DNA of 41,143 bases from Chitinophaga pinensis (lineage in GTDB: Bacteria; Bacteroidota; Bacteroidia; Flavobacteriales_D; Crocinitomicaceae): assembly GCA_943324745.2 (NCBI GenBank), contig CALPMT020000028.1, forward strand, positions 1-41,143, in the 5' to 3' direction. This document shows positions 15,250 to 27,600 of this stretch, one piece after another. How positions within the stretch are numbered: the stretch's first letter is position 1; each line of letters begins with the position of its first letter. The notes below the pieces were generated by a model. The model did no database searches, had not been told where the DNA came from, and was given only the letters and a program-made list of their open reading frames with translations. The position numbers and the translations under genes were made by a program.

Positions 15250-16002
15250 CTAGTCAGCAAATTCAGCTTTAATCCAATCGTAACCTTTTTCTTCTAACTC
15301 CAAAGCCAATTCTTTTGGACCTGTTTTTACAATTCTTCCATTGTATAGTACGTGTACAAAGTCAGGAACGATGTAATCTAACAAACGTTGGTAGTGTGTA
15401 ATAACGATCGTTGCATTTTCTTTCGTTTTCAAGGTGTTTACCCCATTTGCCACGATACGTAATGCATCGATATCTAAACCAGAATCGGTCTCATCTAAGA
15501 TGGATAATTTTGGTTGTAGCATCGCCATTTGAAAGATTTCGTTACGTTTTTTCTCACCTCCTGAAAAACCTTCGTTTACGGATCTAGATGCTAATTTTGC
15601 ATCCAATTCCACAATCTTAGATTTATCACGAACCAATTGCATGAAGTCTTTTGCGGAAATTTGCTCCTCTCCTTTGTACTCGCGAATTTCATTTAAGGCA
15701 GTACGCAAGAAGTTAATGTTAGAAACACCAGGGATTTCTACAGGATATTGGAAAGCTAAGAACAACCCTTCTCGTGCACGATCTTCGGTAGATAGTTCCA
15801 ATAAATCTTTACCGTCAAAATCTACAGATCCTGCTGTAATTTCATATTCTTCACGACCAGCAAGCACGGATGCCAAAGTACTCTTTCCAGCACCGTTAGG
15901 ACCCATAATTGCATGTACTTCACCAGCTTTAACTTCTAAATTTAATCCTTTTAGAATTTCTTTTCCTTCGATGGAAGCGTGTAAATCGTTTATTTTTATC
16001 AT
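15250..16002 (-). CDS. sufC: SufC, ABC-type ATPase of the SUF system
   Basis: The 250-aa product is the ATPase of the SufBCD scaffold. It has Walker A GPNGAGKST (34-42), the Q-loop around FLAFQYPVEIPGVSNINFLR (the SufC-specific form), the signature SGGEKKRNE (149-157), Walker B LSILDETDSGLD and the H-loop VITHYQRLLDYI. ATP binding and dimerisation of SufC open SufBD for cluster building. In this operon it is separated from sufB by a four-helix-bundle gene with flanking repeats, where sufB and sufC are normally adjacent. The start ATG at 16002 is unambiguous. Repeats also occupy the gap before sufD. Confidence 0.94.
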   Translation of the reverse strand: MIKINDLHASIEGKEILKGLNLEVKAGEVHAIMGPNGAGKSTLASVLAGREEYEITAGSVDFDGKDLLELSTEDRAREGLFLAFQYPVEIPGVSNINFLRTALNEIREYKGEEQISAKDFMQLVRDKSKIVELDAKLASRSVNEGFSGGEKKRNEIFQMAMLQPKLSILDETDSGLDIDALRIVANGVNTLKTKENATIVITHYQRLLDYIVPDFVHVLYNGRIVKTGPKELALELEEKGYDWIKAEFAD

Positions 16003-16008
16003 TTTTAT

Positions 16009-16065
16009 TAGATTAAAAGATTTCAGATTACAAATTGACAGATTGAATTTGTAATTTATTATTCT
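16009..16065. repeat. AGATT-type repeats on the left side of the four-helix-bundle gene
   Basis: The plus strand reads AGATTAAAAGATTTCAGATT, then ACAAATTGACAGATTGAATTT: several AGATT/CAGATT units. The right flank of the same gene (16467-16605) has the complementary AATCT/AATCTG units, so the two flanks are inverted with respect to each other. The repeats run into the last codons of the gene. Confidence 0.55.
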
Positions 16066-16441
16066 TTTCGTTTAATTTATAATTTCTTAAGTATTTAATA
16101 AATCCTGAAAGTTGTTTACTCGTTGATAAGCACTTTTCATTCAAGTTATTGTAGTCGATGTTTGATATATAGTTTAAGTTTGAAGCAATTCGAAGTTGCG
16201 TTCTTAATTCTCCGCAGGATCCTTTAGAAATAGCAAGAAAATAGAGGAATTGATTTATTCCATCTCTTTCATACCCTTCAGAAATATTAGATGGAATTGA
16301 AATAGCTGATCTTCTAATTTGGTCTTTTAGAGCGAAATCTTTAGAGAAAAGTTCTTTATTCGTTAAATTATATACTTCCGTACATAATTCCATCGCAATT
16401 TTCCAAACTTCTAATTCTTCAAAATTCTTTATAGTCGCCAT
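16028..16441 (-). CDS. four-helix-bundle protein (S23/IVS family, TIGR02436)
   Basis: The 137-aa product has the family pattern FEELEVWKIAMELCTEVYNL (8-27), DFALKDQIRRSAISIPSNIS (35-54), EGYERDGINQFLYFLAISKG (55-74) and SCGELRTQLRIASNL. These proteins were first found in intervening sequences of 23S rRNA genes and occur as scattered orphan genes in Bacteroidota; relatives include the diversity-generating-retroelement accessory protein Avd. Their cellular role is mostly unknown; they pentamerise and may bind nucleic acids. Here the gene sits between sufB and sufC in the operon's direction, with AGATT-type repeat arrays inverted on each side, and the last residues (LQIQSVNL) are translated from repeat sequence. 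That layout suggests a relatively recent insertion as a unit. Confidence 0.88.
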   Translation of the reverse strand: MATIKNFEELEVWKIAMELCTEVYNLTNKELFSKDFALKDQIRRSAISIPSNISEGYERDGINQFLYFLAISKGSCGELRTQLRIASNLNYISNIDYNNLNEKCLSTSKQLSGFIKYLRNYKLNEKNNKLQIQSVNL

Positions 16442-16466
16442 TTAATAATCAATTAATTCTAAATTC

Positions 16467-16605
16467 TTCAATCTCCCAATCTATAATCTGCAATCTACTA
16501 ATCTGCAATCTGCCAATCTGCCAATCTGCCAATCTTATAATCTGCAAATTTGCAAATCTGTAATCTGCAAATCTACAATCTACTAATCTGCAATCTGCCA
16601 ATCCA
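16467..16605. repeat. short tandem-like array of AATCTG units after sufB
   Basis: The plus strand holds about 18 units built on AATCT(G), such as CCAATCTG repeated three times in a row near 16513-16536, AATCTGCAATCTACT (twice) and ATAATCTGCAAATTTGC. Unit spacing is 7-11 bases. It starts at the sufB stop codon and ends about 25 bases before the start of the four-helix-bundle gene. It is non-coding, low in complexity and not a CRISPR. Confidence 0.8.
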
Positions 16606-18057
16606 TCATCCTACCGACCCCTCCAAACTGATCGCCAACAACTTCTGTGCTTCCACAGCAAATTCCATCGGCAATTGGTTTAATACTTCCTTGCAATAAC
16701 CATTCACAATCAAACTAATCGCTTTTTCTTCACTTATTCCACGTTGTAAACAATAGAATATTTGATCTTCTCCAATTTTGGAAGTGGTAGCTTCGTGTTC
16801 AATTTTAGCACTGCTATTTTTACACTCGATATATGGGAAGGTATGTGCACCACAGGTATCTCCCATTAATAAGGAATCACATTGCGAAAAATTTCGTGCG
16901 TTTTGTGCTTGCTTGTGAATTTGAACAAGACCTCGGTAAGAATTGTGCGACTTTCCAGCAGAAATTCCTTTAGAAATAATCGTACTCTTCGTATTTTTTC
17001 CAAGGTGAATCATCTTAGTTCCAGTATCCGCTTGTTGGAAGTTATTCGTTACAGCAACAGAGTAGAATTCACCAATCGAATGATCACCTTTTAAGATGCA
17101 GGATGGATATTTCCAAGTTACTGCAGAACCAGTTTCCACTTGTGTCCATGAAATTTTAGCATTTTTCTCACAAATTCCACGTTTGGTTACAAAGTTGAAA
17201 ATTCCACCTTTACCGTCTTTATCTCCAGGATACCAGTTTTGTACAGTAGAATATTTGATTTCCGCATCATCCAAAGCGATTAATTCTACAACTGCAGCAT
17301 GCAATTGATTTTCATCGCGTTGTGGTGCTGTACAACCTTCTAAGTAAGAAACGTAAGCTCCTTGATCTGCAACTACTAGTGTACGCTCAAATTGTCCAGT
17401 TCCCCCTTCGTTGATTCGGAAGTAAGTAGACAATTCCATCGGACAACGAACTCCCTTAGGAATATAACAAAATGATCCATCCGTAAATACCGCGCCGTTA
17501 AGTGCAGCATAAAAATTATCGGTGTGTGGAACAACCGTTCCCATGTATTTTTTAACCAATTCCGGATACTCTTTTACTGCATCGGAAAAAGAACAAAAAA
17601 TAATGCCTAATTCACTTAATTTTTCTTTAAAAGAGGTTGCAACAGAAACAGAATCCATCACAAAGTCAACCGCCATGTTAGTGCCTGTCAAACGTTGTTG
17701 TTCGTCCATCGAAATCCCCAATTTTTTCATGGTTTCTTTCATTTCCGGCTCCACATCGTCCCAACTTTCATATTTCTTTTTCTGTTTCGGTGCAGAATAA
17801 TAAATAATATCTTGAAAGTTTGGTTTTTCGTAGGTAACATGTGCCCATTCTGGTTCAGTCATCGCTTGCCAAGCTTTGAAAGCGGTCAATCGATACTCTA
17901 ACAACCAAGATGGCTCTTCTTTCTTTGCAGAAATAAAACGAATAATGTCTTCATTCAATCCTTTCGGTGCTTGATCAGACTCAATATTGGTAACAAAACC
18001 AAACTTATATTCTTGATTCTCTAAATCTTTTGCTAATTGATCTTCGGTATAACTCAT
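16606..18057 (-). CDS. sufB: SufB, Fe-S cluster scaffold subunit
   Basis: The 483-aa product is SufB, the subunit on which the cluster is built. It contains [20 protein letters not shown] at the N-terminus, [19 protein letters not shown], the [14 protein letters not shown]-type core (here [20 protein letters not shown]), [20 protein letters not shown] with a conserved Cys, and near the C-terminus [20 protein letters not shown] with the conserved Cys and His. The frame is open upstream to 18141, but that part is out-of-frame sufA sequence; the ATG at 18057, 10 bases after the sufA stop, gives the normal family length and start. A repeat array begins immediately at the stop codon. Confidence 0.94.
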   Translation of the reverse strand: MSYTEDQLAKDLENQEYKFGFVTNIESDQAPKGLNEDIIRFISAKKEEPSWLLEYRLTAFKAWQAMTEPEWAHVTYEKPNFQDIIYYSAPKQKKKYESWDDVEPEMKETMKKLGISMDEQQRLTGTNMAVDFVMDSVSVATSFKEKLSELGIIFCSFSDAVKEYPELVKKYMGTVVPHTDNFYAALNGAVFTDGSFCYIPKGVRCPMELSTYFRINEGGTGQFERTLVVADQGAYVSYLEGCTAPQRDENQLHAAVVELIALDDAEIKYSTVQNWYPGDKDGKGGIFNFVTKRGICEKNAKISWTQVETGSAVTWKYPSCILKGDHSIGEFYSVAVTNNFQQADTGTKMIHLGKNTKSTIISKGISAGKSHNSYRGLVQIHKQAQNARNFSQCDSLLMGDTCGAHTFPYIECKNSSAKIEHEATTSKIGEDQIFYCLQRGISEEKAISLIVNGYCKEVLNQLPMEFAVEAQKLLAISLEGSVG

Positions 18058-18067
18058 ACTAGTTTTG

Positions 18068-18391
18068 TTAGATAGAAAAACTTTCCCCACATCCACAAGT
18101 TCTTCCTGCGTTCGGATTTTCAAAGACAAATCCTTTTCCATTCAATCCTCCTGAAAAATCAAGGGTTGTACCAATTAAATAGAGGAAACTTTTCTTATCT
18201 ACAACCACCTTCATGCCATTGTCTTCAAAGATTTTATCGTCTTCTTTATCTTCGTTGTCAAATTTTAACTGGTACATCAAACCAGAACAACCTCCACCTT
18301 CGACACCAACACGGATGAAATATCCTTCTTTGTTTTCGTCTTCCATTAATCTAATGGCTTGTTTTTTAGCGTTATCTGTTATTTTAATCAT
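18068..18391 (-). CDS. sufA: A-type Fe-S carrier (SufA/IscA/HesB family)
   Basis: The 107-aa product has the three conserved Cys of A-type carriers: [17 protein letters not shown] with Cys35, and [11 protein letters not shown] with Cys99 and Cys101. These proteins accept a cluster from the SufBCD scaffold and hand it to apo-proteins. It is the first gene of the SUF operon, preceded by a good promoter (18453-18483), with sufB starting 10 bases downstream. Whether it is SufA, IscA or ErpA by function cannot be told from sequence; the symbol follows its position. Confidence 0.9.
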   Translation of the reverse strand: MIKITDNAKKQAIRLMEDENKEGYFIRVGVEGGGCSGLMYQLKFDNEDKEDDKIFEDNGMKVVVDKKSFLYLIGTTLDFSGGLNGKGFVFENPNAGRTCGCGESFSI

Positions 18392-18452
18392 AGGAATGAA
18401 TCTTAAAAATTGTGTTATTTAGATTAATTATAAATAAAATAATTTTTCGGTA

Positions 18453-18483
18453 CAAAAATACCCTTTTTGTGGTATTGAACCAA
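18453..18483 (-). promoter_or_regulatory. promoter of the SUF operon
   Basis: The minus strand reads TTG (18481-18483), 20 bases, then TATTTTTG (18453-18460), matching the Bacteroidota primary-sigma pattern TTG-N19/20-TAnnTTTG. It lies 62 bases before the sufA ATG. No operator-like palindrome for an IscR- or Fur-type regulator is evident. Confidence 0.65.
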
Positions 18484-18607
18484 TAAAATAAACGATTATA
18501 AAGTCTTTTTTTTTGAAATAATTGTTTATCAATGAAATCCAAGTATTTATTGAGAATAATAGGCAACCTTTTCGTTAAAAATTCGTAATAATTTTAATTA
18601 TTAATGT

Positions 18608-18615
18608 TATTTTTG
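18608..18615 (+). promoter_or_regulatory. promoter -7 box of the giant surface-protein gene
   Basis: TATTTTTG matches TAnnTTTG, 51 bases before the ATG at 18667. No clear TTG is found about 20 bases upstream. The 275-base space between the divergent SUF operon and this gene holds only these two promoters; the rest is AT-rich without genes. Confidence 0.5.
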
Positions 18616-18666
18616 AAGGTTATACAATAAGTAACAAACATTTTTTTGGAATTATTATAGATTAAA

Positions 18667-21600
18667 ATGGAACATTCATTTACATTGAATTATATTAAAA
18701 GATTACGTTTAATCATGTCAATTTTGATGTTTTTATCATTTTCTTTTACTTCTTCTTTTTCATTTAGTCAAGACATTGTCGTTGATGCCTTAAATACTTT
18801 TGGTGAAATTAAAGATGGAATGTGTCCTAATTCAAGTGTTACACTAGAAGTTCGATTACTTAATAATGGAAATTCATCTATAATTGCTAACAATTATACG
18901 GTAACCGTTTTGGTAAAGGCACCTGATAATTCTACACAAACTTTAAATCAAAATTTTGCTTTAACAGCTCTAGGAAAAAATAAAACTGCGAACGTAACAT
19001 TTAATGCTAAAGTTGATATGCATCTTCAAGGTACCTATGATTTTGCAATGGTTGCAACTTATACCGGGGATACGCCGCCAGGTGGTGATGGATATGACAA
19101 ACATCAATATATTTCTGTTGAAGGAAATGTAATCGATTTAGTTTCATTGCCTGCCACCTCTGCACAATCTATTTGTCTTCATTCTAGCCTAGTAAATATT
19201 AGGTATGATATTTCCGGAAATTATGCGAATGCAATAGATGCAACAGCTTCAGGATTACCTGCAGGTGTAAGTTCTTCTTTTACATATCCTATATTGACTA
19301 TTTCTGGAACACCTAAATCTACTGTTGGGTCTCCTTTTACGTATTCAGTTACTGCTACCGGTTCTTGTGTTGGTACGGGTTCTGATTCCACTCTGACAGG
19401 TACTATTACAGTAAAACCATTACCGGTATTATCATATGTAGAAAATGATTCAATTTGCGAAGGTTCTGCATCTTCTGTTTCACCTATGTTGGGTGGTGTT
19501 TGGGTAAGTTCTTCACCTTCAGTTGCAACAATTACTAATGGAGGTGCTATATCAGGTTTGGTTGGAGGTACTACTCAATTTACATTTACAAATACTGCAA
19601 CAGGTTGTCATGATACTCTACCAAAATTTACCGTTAAACCATTACCCGTAGTTAATGTAATAACTGGTACTTTGACGGTATGTGTTGGCGAAACAACTGA
19701 TTTAGATAATGCGACAACTGGAGGTAGTTGGTCTAGTGCATCAACAAACATCGCTACTGTTAATCCAATTACTGGTATTGTATCTGGTGTGAGTGCCGGA
19801 ACAAGCGTTATAAGTTACACAAAAGTGAGCTTAGGTTGTACCACTACAGTGACTACGACTGTCACAGTGAATGCTTTGCCTATAGTGAATTTGACTTCAG
19901 GAACTAAACAAGCTTGTATAGGTTTAGGAACTACTTTAACGAATGCTTCTGGAGGTGGGATTTGGTCAACTTCTAAACCAAGTGTTGCAACAGTTTTAGG
20001 AGGTGTAATTACTGGTGTTGCTGCTGGTTCAAGTGTAATTAGTTATACAGTTACAAATTCGAATGGTTGTTCTTCATCTGACACAACAACAGTTAAAATT
20101 TATGCATTTCCTACGGTAAATCCGATTACAGGAATGACTACTGTATGTGCTTTAGATTCAACTCAATTAGCTTCTACAACTGGTTCAGGTGTATGGTCAA
20201 GTGGTACAATAGGTGTCGCTACAATTTCAGCTTCAGGTATGGTTAAAGGTATAAGTGCTGGTCAAAGTATAATTAGTTATACTGTTACGCAAAATAATTG
20301 TGCGACTACTGTTACGACTACTGTAACCGTTAATCCTTTACCAATAGTGAACCCTATCACTGGAGTAACAAATGTTTGTGTTGGTTCAGCAACTCAATTG
20401 GCGAATAGTACAGTAGGTGGAGTGTGGTCAAGTACAACTCCAGCTGTGGCAAAAATTGATTCCGATGGTTTAGTGAGTGGGTTAACGACAGGTACTAGTT
20501 TAATAAAATATACAGTTACATCACTAGGATGTTCAACTACAAGTTCAACTACTGTGAATACATTCTCAATGCCAAGTGTGAATCCTATTACTGGCGTATT
20601 TTCAGTGTGTGTTGGAGATTCTTCACAGCTTTCAAATGTTACAAATGGGGGTGTTTGGACAAGTATTTCAACTTCAAAGGCAACGATCTCATCGAACGGT
20701 TGGGTAAAAGGGATTGCTGCCGGTAAAAGTGTTATAACGTATGCTGTAACGATTCACGGATGTACAACTACTAGTACAGATACAATGACTGTAATTGGAC
20801 TACCTGTAGTGCCACCATTATCTGGTGTAGCGGATTTATGTGTGAATGCATCCACGACCTATACCAATGGAGTCTCCGGTGGAAATTGGAGTAGTTCTAA
20901 TCCAAGCGTTGCTTCAATAAATAGTGCTTCAGGAGTTGCAAATGGAATTACTTCTGGATCAACTACAATAAGTTACAAAGTCACTCAATCGGGCTGTTCA
21001 AGTACAGTGAACAAAGTATTAACTGTTAACGATTTACCTGTTGTATCAGCAATTTTAGGTAGTAATACTGTCTGTACCGGTTTGACTGAAACATTGACTA
21101 GTTCACCTACTGGAGGTGTTTGGTCATCTAATAATGCAAATGCATCTGTTTCTTCTTCAGGTGTCGTTTCAGGTCTTATTGCTGGTACAAGTATAATTTC
21201 ATATGCAGTTTCCGCAAATAATTGTACAACTACGAAAACCTTTAACTTAACGGTGAATCAATCACCTGTAATTTCTGCATTAGCTTCTTCGTTAGGAGCT
21301 AGTATTTGTCCTGCAGATTTGACAACATTTACAGCAACTCCTAGCGGAGGAAAATGGTCTAGTTCATTACCGTCCTCAGTTAGTATTGATTCAGTAACAG
21401 GTGTAGCAACTGCCATTGCAAGTGGTTCAAGTGTTGTTAGCTATACTGTTAATTCTTCTGGGTGTACCTCTATAAATACATTTTCATTAACAGTTAAAGT
21501 AGCACCTGTTGTAACAGTAATTATTGGGGGAGGATCTGTTTGTTATAACCAGTCATTACAGTTGGGTTCAACTCCAGCTGGTGGAATATGGTCCAGCTCT

Positions 21601-24600
21601 TCACCTACAAATGCATCAATTAATAATTCAGGATTGGTAACAGGTTTAATATCTTCCACTACAAGTACTATAAGTTACTCAGTAACATCAGTAGATGGCT
21701 GTAAAACTACAAAAACAAAACTGATCACTGTCAATGCTATGCCTGTAGTTGCACCCATTACAGGTTTAACTAATGTTTGTACTGGAGATTCTATTCAGTT
21801 AGCTAATGTTGATAATAGTGGTGTATGGTCAAGTGTATCTAGCGGTATTGCAACAATCTCTGCATCAGGAATGGTTAAAGGTGTTTCCGCAGGTAGTAGT
21901 TTAATTAATTATGCTGTAACTCAAAATGGGTGTACAACTACTGTAAATTATACTGTAACAGTCAAAGCCACGCCAGTAATTCCTTTAATTACAGGTGTAA
22001 CTACCATATGTGCAAATGGTACAACTAAATTAAGTAATGCTTTAAGTGGAGGAAGTTGGATAAGTGCATCAACTGCTAATGCTACTATAGATCCAAGTAC
22101 TGGTGAGGTAACAGGGGTTTCTGCCGGAACGTCTTTAATTACTTATTCTGTTTCAACTGGAGGTTGTTCTAGTTCTAAATCAACAACTGTAACTTTAAAT
22201 CCTTTACCTTCCGTATTACCGATTTCTGGTCCAACAAATGTTTGTGTAGGATCAACAATTACTCTTTCAAATAATACACCACTTGGAGTGTGGAGTTCTT
22301 CAGATAATTTAGTGGCTTTAGTAAACTCCTCTGGGGTAGTGACAGGTGTACTTGCTGGAGCAGCAACAATTAGTTATTCAGTAACCGCAGCAGGATGTAC
22401 ATCATCAAGTACGTATATTATAGCTGTCAATGCAATGCCTTCAGTAGACAATATTAAAGGGAATACCACATTTTGTTCTGGAACAACCAATCAATTAACA
22501 TGTGTTACTAGTGGAGGAAATTGGTCAAGTACTAATACAAGCGTCGCAACAGTAGATTCTACTGGTTTGGTTAGCGGTACTAATGCAGGTACTACTACAA
22601 TAACTTATTCTATAACTTCAAATGGCTGTACTACTGCAAAAACATTAGATTTAATAATCAACGCTTCTCCTGTTGTTGGAAATATTTCTGGAGGCTCTAG
22701 CGTTTGTATGGGAAATTCATTACAATTAAGTAGTGCAACATTAGATGGAACATGGTCAAGCCAATCTACGGGGATTGCTACGGTGAACAATTTAGGGAAA
22801 GTCTCAACTGTCAATCCAGGAAAATCTGTAATTACTTATTCTAAAACGATAGGCAGTTGTACAACAATAAAAACTGATACTATAACAGTATATGCGATGC
22901 CGAAAGTGGGAGTTATTACTGGGACACTAGATATATGTGCAGGTTCATCTACCCAGTTAGCTGATACTACGGCAAATGGAATTTGGAGCACGGTATCAGG
23001 CGCGATTGCAACGATTGATGGATTTGGTAAAGTCACAGGTTTAAGCGCTGGCTCTTCGTTAGTTAATTATTCTGTTACAAAGAATGGGTGTACTTCAACT
23101 GTTTCAACTACAGTTAATGTTACAGGTGCTTTAATTGTATCTCCAATTCTTGGTAATACAGTACTATGTGAAAATGCAACCACTCAATTAACAGATAATA
23201 CGCCGAACGGAAGTTGGACGAGTTCTACTACAAATGTAGCTACCATTAATTCATCCGGACTCTTAACTGGTTTGGTAGCTGGTTCAACTACAATTACCTA
23301 TTCGGTTGTCACTAATGGTGTTTGTCCACAAATTGCTCAAACAACTGTTACTGTAAATCAGGTGCCAACAGTTAATGTGATTTCAGACAAGATTGTATGT
23401 CAGGGCGGAACTGTCAATGGAATAACATTTTCAGGGAATAGTAGTCCTACTTATCAATGGACAAATTCAAATCCAGCAATTGGTTTAGCATCGTCGGGAA
23501 CAGGAAATATAGCCTCATTTACCGGTGTTGGGACAACGAAGGGTGGTGCTGCACAAAATGCGGTAATAAATGTGACTCCAAATTTGGGTGGCTGTGAAGG
23601 AAGTTCAAAATCCTTTTTTATAACGGTTAATTCGTTGGATAACCCTGCATTTTCATATACTTCAACTTCATACTGTAATTTAGATGCAAATCCAACACCT
23701 ACTATTTCAGGTACAAGTGGAGGTACTTTTTCTTCTTTACCTGTTGGCTTGTCTTTGGATTCATCAAATGGTGTCGTTAATTTAGCGCTTTCTTTAGATG
23801 GAACTTATGCAATAAAGTATAAAACCTTAGGTGCATGTCCTCAAGATTCTACGGTTTCATTAAGTATTTCAAATAATCCAACTGTCAATTTAACAAGTGA
23901 TCAATCAGTTTGTGATGGATCAAATTTTAATGCAATTAATTTCGCTGGAACTCCCGGTTCAGTATTTGATTGGACAAACAATAAAACTGCTATTGGATTA
24001 GCAGCTTCTGGAAGTGGAAATATCATAAGTTTTACAGGGACAGGGACGGTTGCTGGAGGAGCTAATATTTCAGGATTAATTGTTGTTACACCTCACGCTG
24101 GTTCTTGTATTGGAACAAGAGATACCTTTTTATTACAAGTAAAATCAAAAGATAACGCTTCGTTTACTTACCCAAGTAATACTTTTTGTACCACGTTAGA
24201 TGCAAATCCTATTGCAAATATCACTGGAAAAACAGGAGGTACATTTAGTGCTACTCCCTCAGGACTTACACTGAATCCAACAACTGGTGAAATTACTCTA
24301 TTAACTTCTAGTGCTGGTTCTTATGTTATGAAGTATACTACCAAAGGTACATGTCCAAATACTTCAACACTGAATTTAACAATCGGTGATATCCCATCTG
24401 TAAATGCTATAAGTAGCCAGACTAAGTGTGTTGGAACTAATTTTGATCCTATAACTTTTACAGGATCTTTGGGGACAACGTTTGATTGGACAAACAATAA
24501 AACTGCTATTGGACTAGCAGCTTCTGGAAGTGGAGATATAGCTTCTTTTACAGGAACAGGTGTTTCTGCTGGTTTAACCACTTTAACATCAACAATTACT

Positions 24601-27600
24601 GTAACACCAAAAATAGGTTCGTGTACTGGAGCTCCAAAGTCATTTGCCTTAACTTTAAATTATTCAGATAATGTTACAATAGCATATTCAGACAATTCAT
24701 ATTGTGCAGCCGACGCTAATCCTACACCTATAATTACAGGAAATACAGGTGGAATATTTTCAGCTACGCCTGCAGGTTTATCGATAGATTCTAATACAGG
24801 TCAAATTAATATTTTAGCTTCTACTCAAAATACCTATTCGGTTATGTATCGAACTACCGGTGTATGCGCAGACACTTCGATAGTACCAATTGGAATTAGT
24901 TTTAGTCCAGCTGTCAATAATATGTTAGGTCAAACTGTTTGTGCTGGTACAAGTTTTACTAAAACAACAATAACTGGATCAGCTGGATCAGTCTTTGATT
25001 GGTCGAATTTTAACACTGCTATAGGTCTTGCATCATCTGGAACAGGAAACATTGCTTCATTTGTATCAATAAATTCAGGAAACACTTCAATTCAAAGTAC
25101 GGTTACTGTAACACCTCGCGCCGGTTCATGTCCTGGTACTCCAAAAACATTTATTCTAAAGGTAAATGCAGTGGATGATGCTACTTTTAGTTATTCAGCT
25201 TCATCTTATTGTTTTAATTCTGTAGATATTATACCTGCAATTAGTGGTACTACTGGAGGTACTTTTACATCTACGCCTTCGTCAGGGATAAATTTAGAAG
25301 CTGGTACAGGAAAAATATCTGTTTCTAATTCTGCTCCAGGTACATATAATATTACATACCTTACACCTGGAGTTTGTCCAAAAGTTTCATCCAATGTGGT
25401 GACCTTACACCCACAACCGATGGTGAATGCATTATCAAATCAAATAGTGTGTCAAAATGCTAATTTTAATTCAATCAATTTTAGTGGTTCAACTTCAACA
25501 ATATTTACTTGGACAAATAGTAATACTTCAATTGGTTTAGCGTCTACTGGAACTGGAAGTATTTCTTCGTTTAAAGCAACAGGAACTTCAATGGGAGGTA
25601 GCCCTGAAACAGCTATATTGAAAGTAACTCCTTCCATAGGTACTTGCCTTGGTAGTCCTTTATCTGTCTTATTAACTGTTAATAGTTTTGACAATCCTGC
25701 ATTTGCTTATTCTGACAATTCATTTTGTAAATCACAAGTAAATCCAATACCAACTATTACAGGTGCTACAGGAGGTAATTTCACGGTATCTCCAATAGGT
25801 TTAGATTTAGATAATGTAAGTGGTGCTATTAATTTAGCAAATTCAACAGCAGGAACTTATGCAATAACCTATACAACTCAAGGAAATTGCCCGAAAGATT
25901 CAACAGTTTCAATAGCGGTTGGTAGTAATCCAGTAGTTAATCCAATTTCAGACCAAACGACTTGTATTGGTTCATCATTCTCTTTAGTTTCTTTCTCTGG
26001 AAATCCTGGAACAGTTTATGATTGGACAAACTCAAATCCTTCAATTGGATTAGCTGCTAGTGGCACCGGTGATATATCAAGTTTTAATGCATCAGGAACA
26101 TTAATTGGTGGAACAGCTATTTTTGGTACTATAAGCGTAACTCCAAGAATCGGTGCGTGCAAAGGAACTCCAAAAACGTTCAAATTAGCTGTAAATCCAT
26201 TAGATAATGCCAATTTCTCATATGCAAATTCGTCATTCTGTAAATCACAAGGTATTCAGACACCAACTATAAGTGGACTTACAGGAGGGACATTTAGCGC
26301 TTCACCCACAGGACTTTCAATGACTTCATTAGGAACTGTAAATCCAGGCTCATCATTGAGTGGAACATATACAATTAGTTATACGACTCATGGAACTTGT
26401 CCTAATGTAACAACTGTGCCTTTTTCTGTTGGTATTAATCCATCTGTTAACACTATTTCTGATCAAACAGTATGTACAGGCGGTTCATTTAATGCAATTT
26501 CATTTAGTGGTTCCTTAGGCGCGGTATTTAACTGGACAAATGGAAATCCATCGATTGGTCTAGCAGCCAATGGATCTGGAAATATTCCTTCGTTTACTAG
26601 TCTAGCTTTTGGTGCGAGTACAATCACTGTAACACCAATTGTTGGTACATGTATTGGTACAGCAAAAACGTTTACATTAACTGCAAATCCAGTTCAAGCG
26701 ACTAACCTTTCGTACGCTCAACCTTCTTATTGTTCTTCTCAAGTAAATCCAACACCTACAACAACAGGTCCAGCAGGAGGTACTTATTCTGTATTTCCTT
26801 CAGGTTTATCAATAAATTCAACAACTGGACAGGTAGATTTAGCGGCGTCAACTGCAGGTACTTATGTTGTAACTTATTCAGTTAGCGGAGTGTCATGTGC
26901 TGCTAATTCAACCACACAAATTACTGTAGGGGCTAATCCTTCGGTGAATGTCATAGCTTCACAAGCTGTATGTGATGATGTCAATTTTAATGCAATAACG
27001 TTTACAGGCTCAGTAGGTACTCAATATACTTGGGTAAATACAAATTCTTCAATTGGTTTAGCTACATCAGGAACTGGTAATATAAATTCATTCATCGGAA
27101 CGAATTCCAGTAATGGAATTATTTCAGGTACGGTAACCGTTACACCAAGTATTGGAACTTGTATTGGTAGTGCAAAATCTTTTACTTTAAGTGTGAAACC
27201 TACTGATGACGCTTCTTTCAGCTATACATCAAACAAATATTGTTCAGATGCATCAAATCCTAAACCAACAATTATTGGTACAAATGGTGGTTCTTTTACT
27301 TCAACTAATAATAACATTACTTTAGATGGTACTTCTGGTAAAATTACAATAGGTTCATCTAAAGCTGGCACTTATGACATTACTTATTTGACAAATGGAG
27401 CATGTCCTAAAGCGTCCACAGAAATAATTACGATCGTTCCTTTACCAACTGTAAATTCAATTTCAGATCAAACGGTATGTAATGGATCAAACTTTAATAC
27501 GATAATATTTACTGGATCTGCAAATACTCAATTTGATTGGTCAAATTCTAAACCTGCAATAGGAATACCTGCTTCAGGGGTTAGTGATATTACATCATTT

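Noticed and set aside
16467-16605. Dense short repeats resembling a CRISPR array
   Set aside because: Units are 7-11 bases, imperfect, without regular spacers and with no cas genes nearby; it is a degenerate simple repeat.
18058-18141. Upstream extension of the sufB frame to 18141
   Set aside because: It overlaps sufA out of frame and would add 28 residues ([11 protein letters not shown]...) absent from SufB proteins; the ATG at 18057 gives the standard start.
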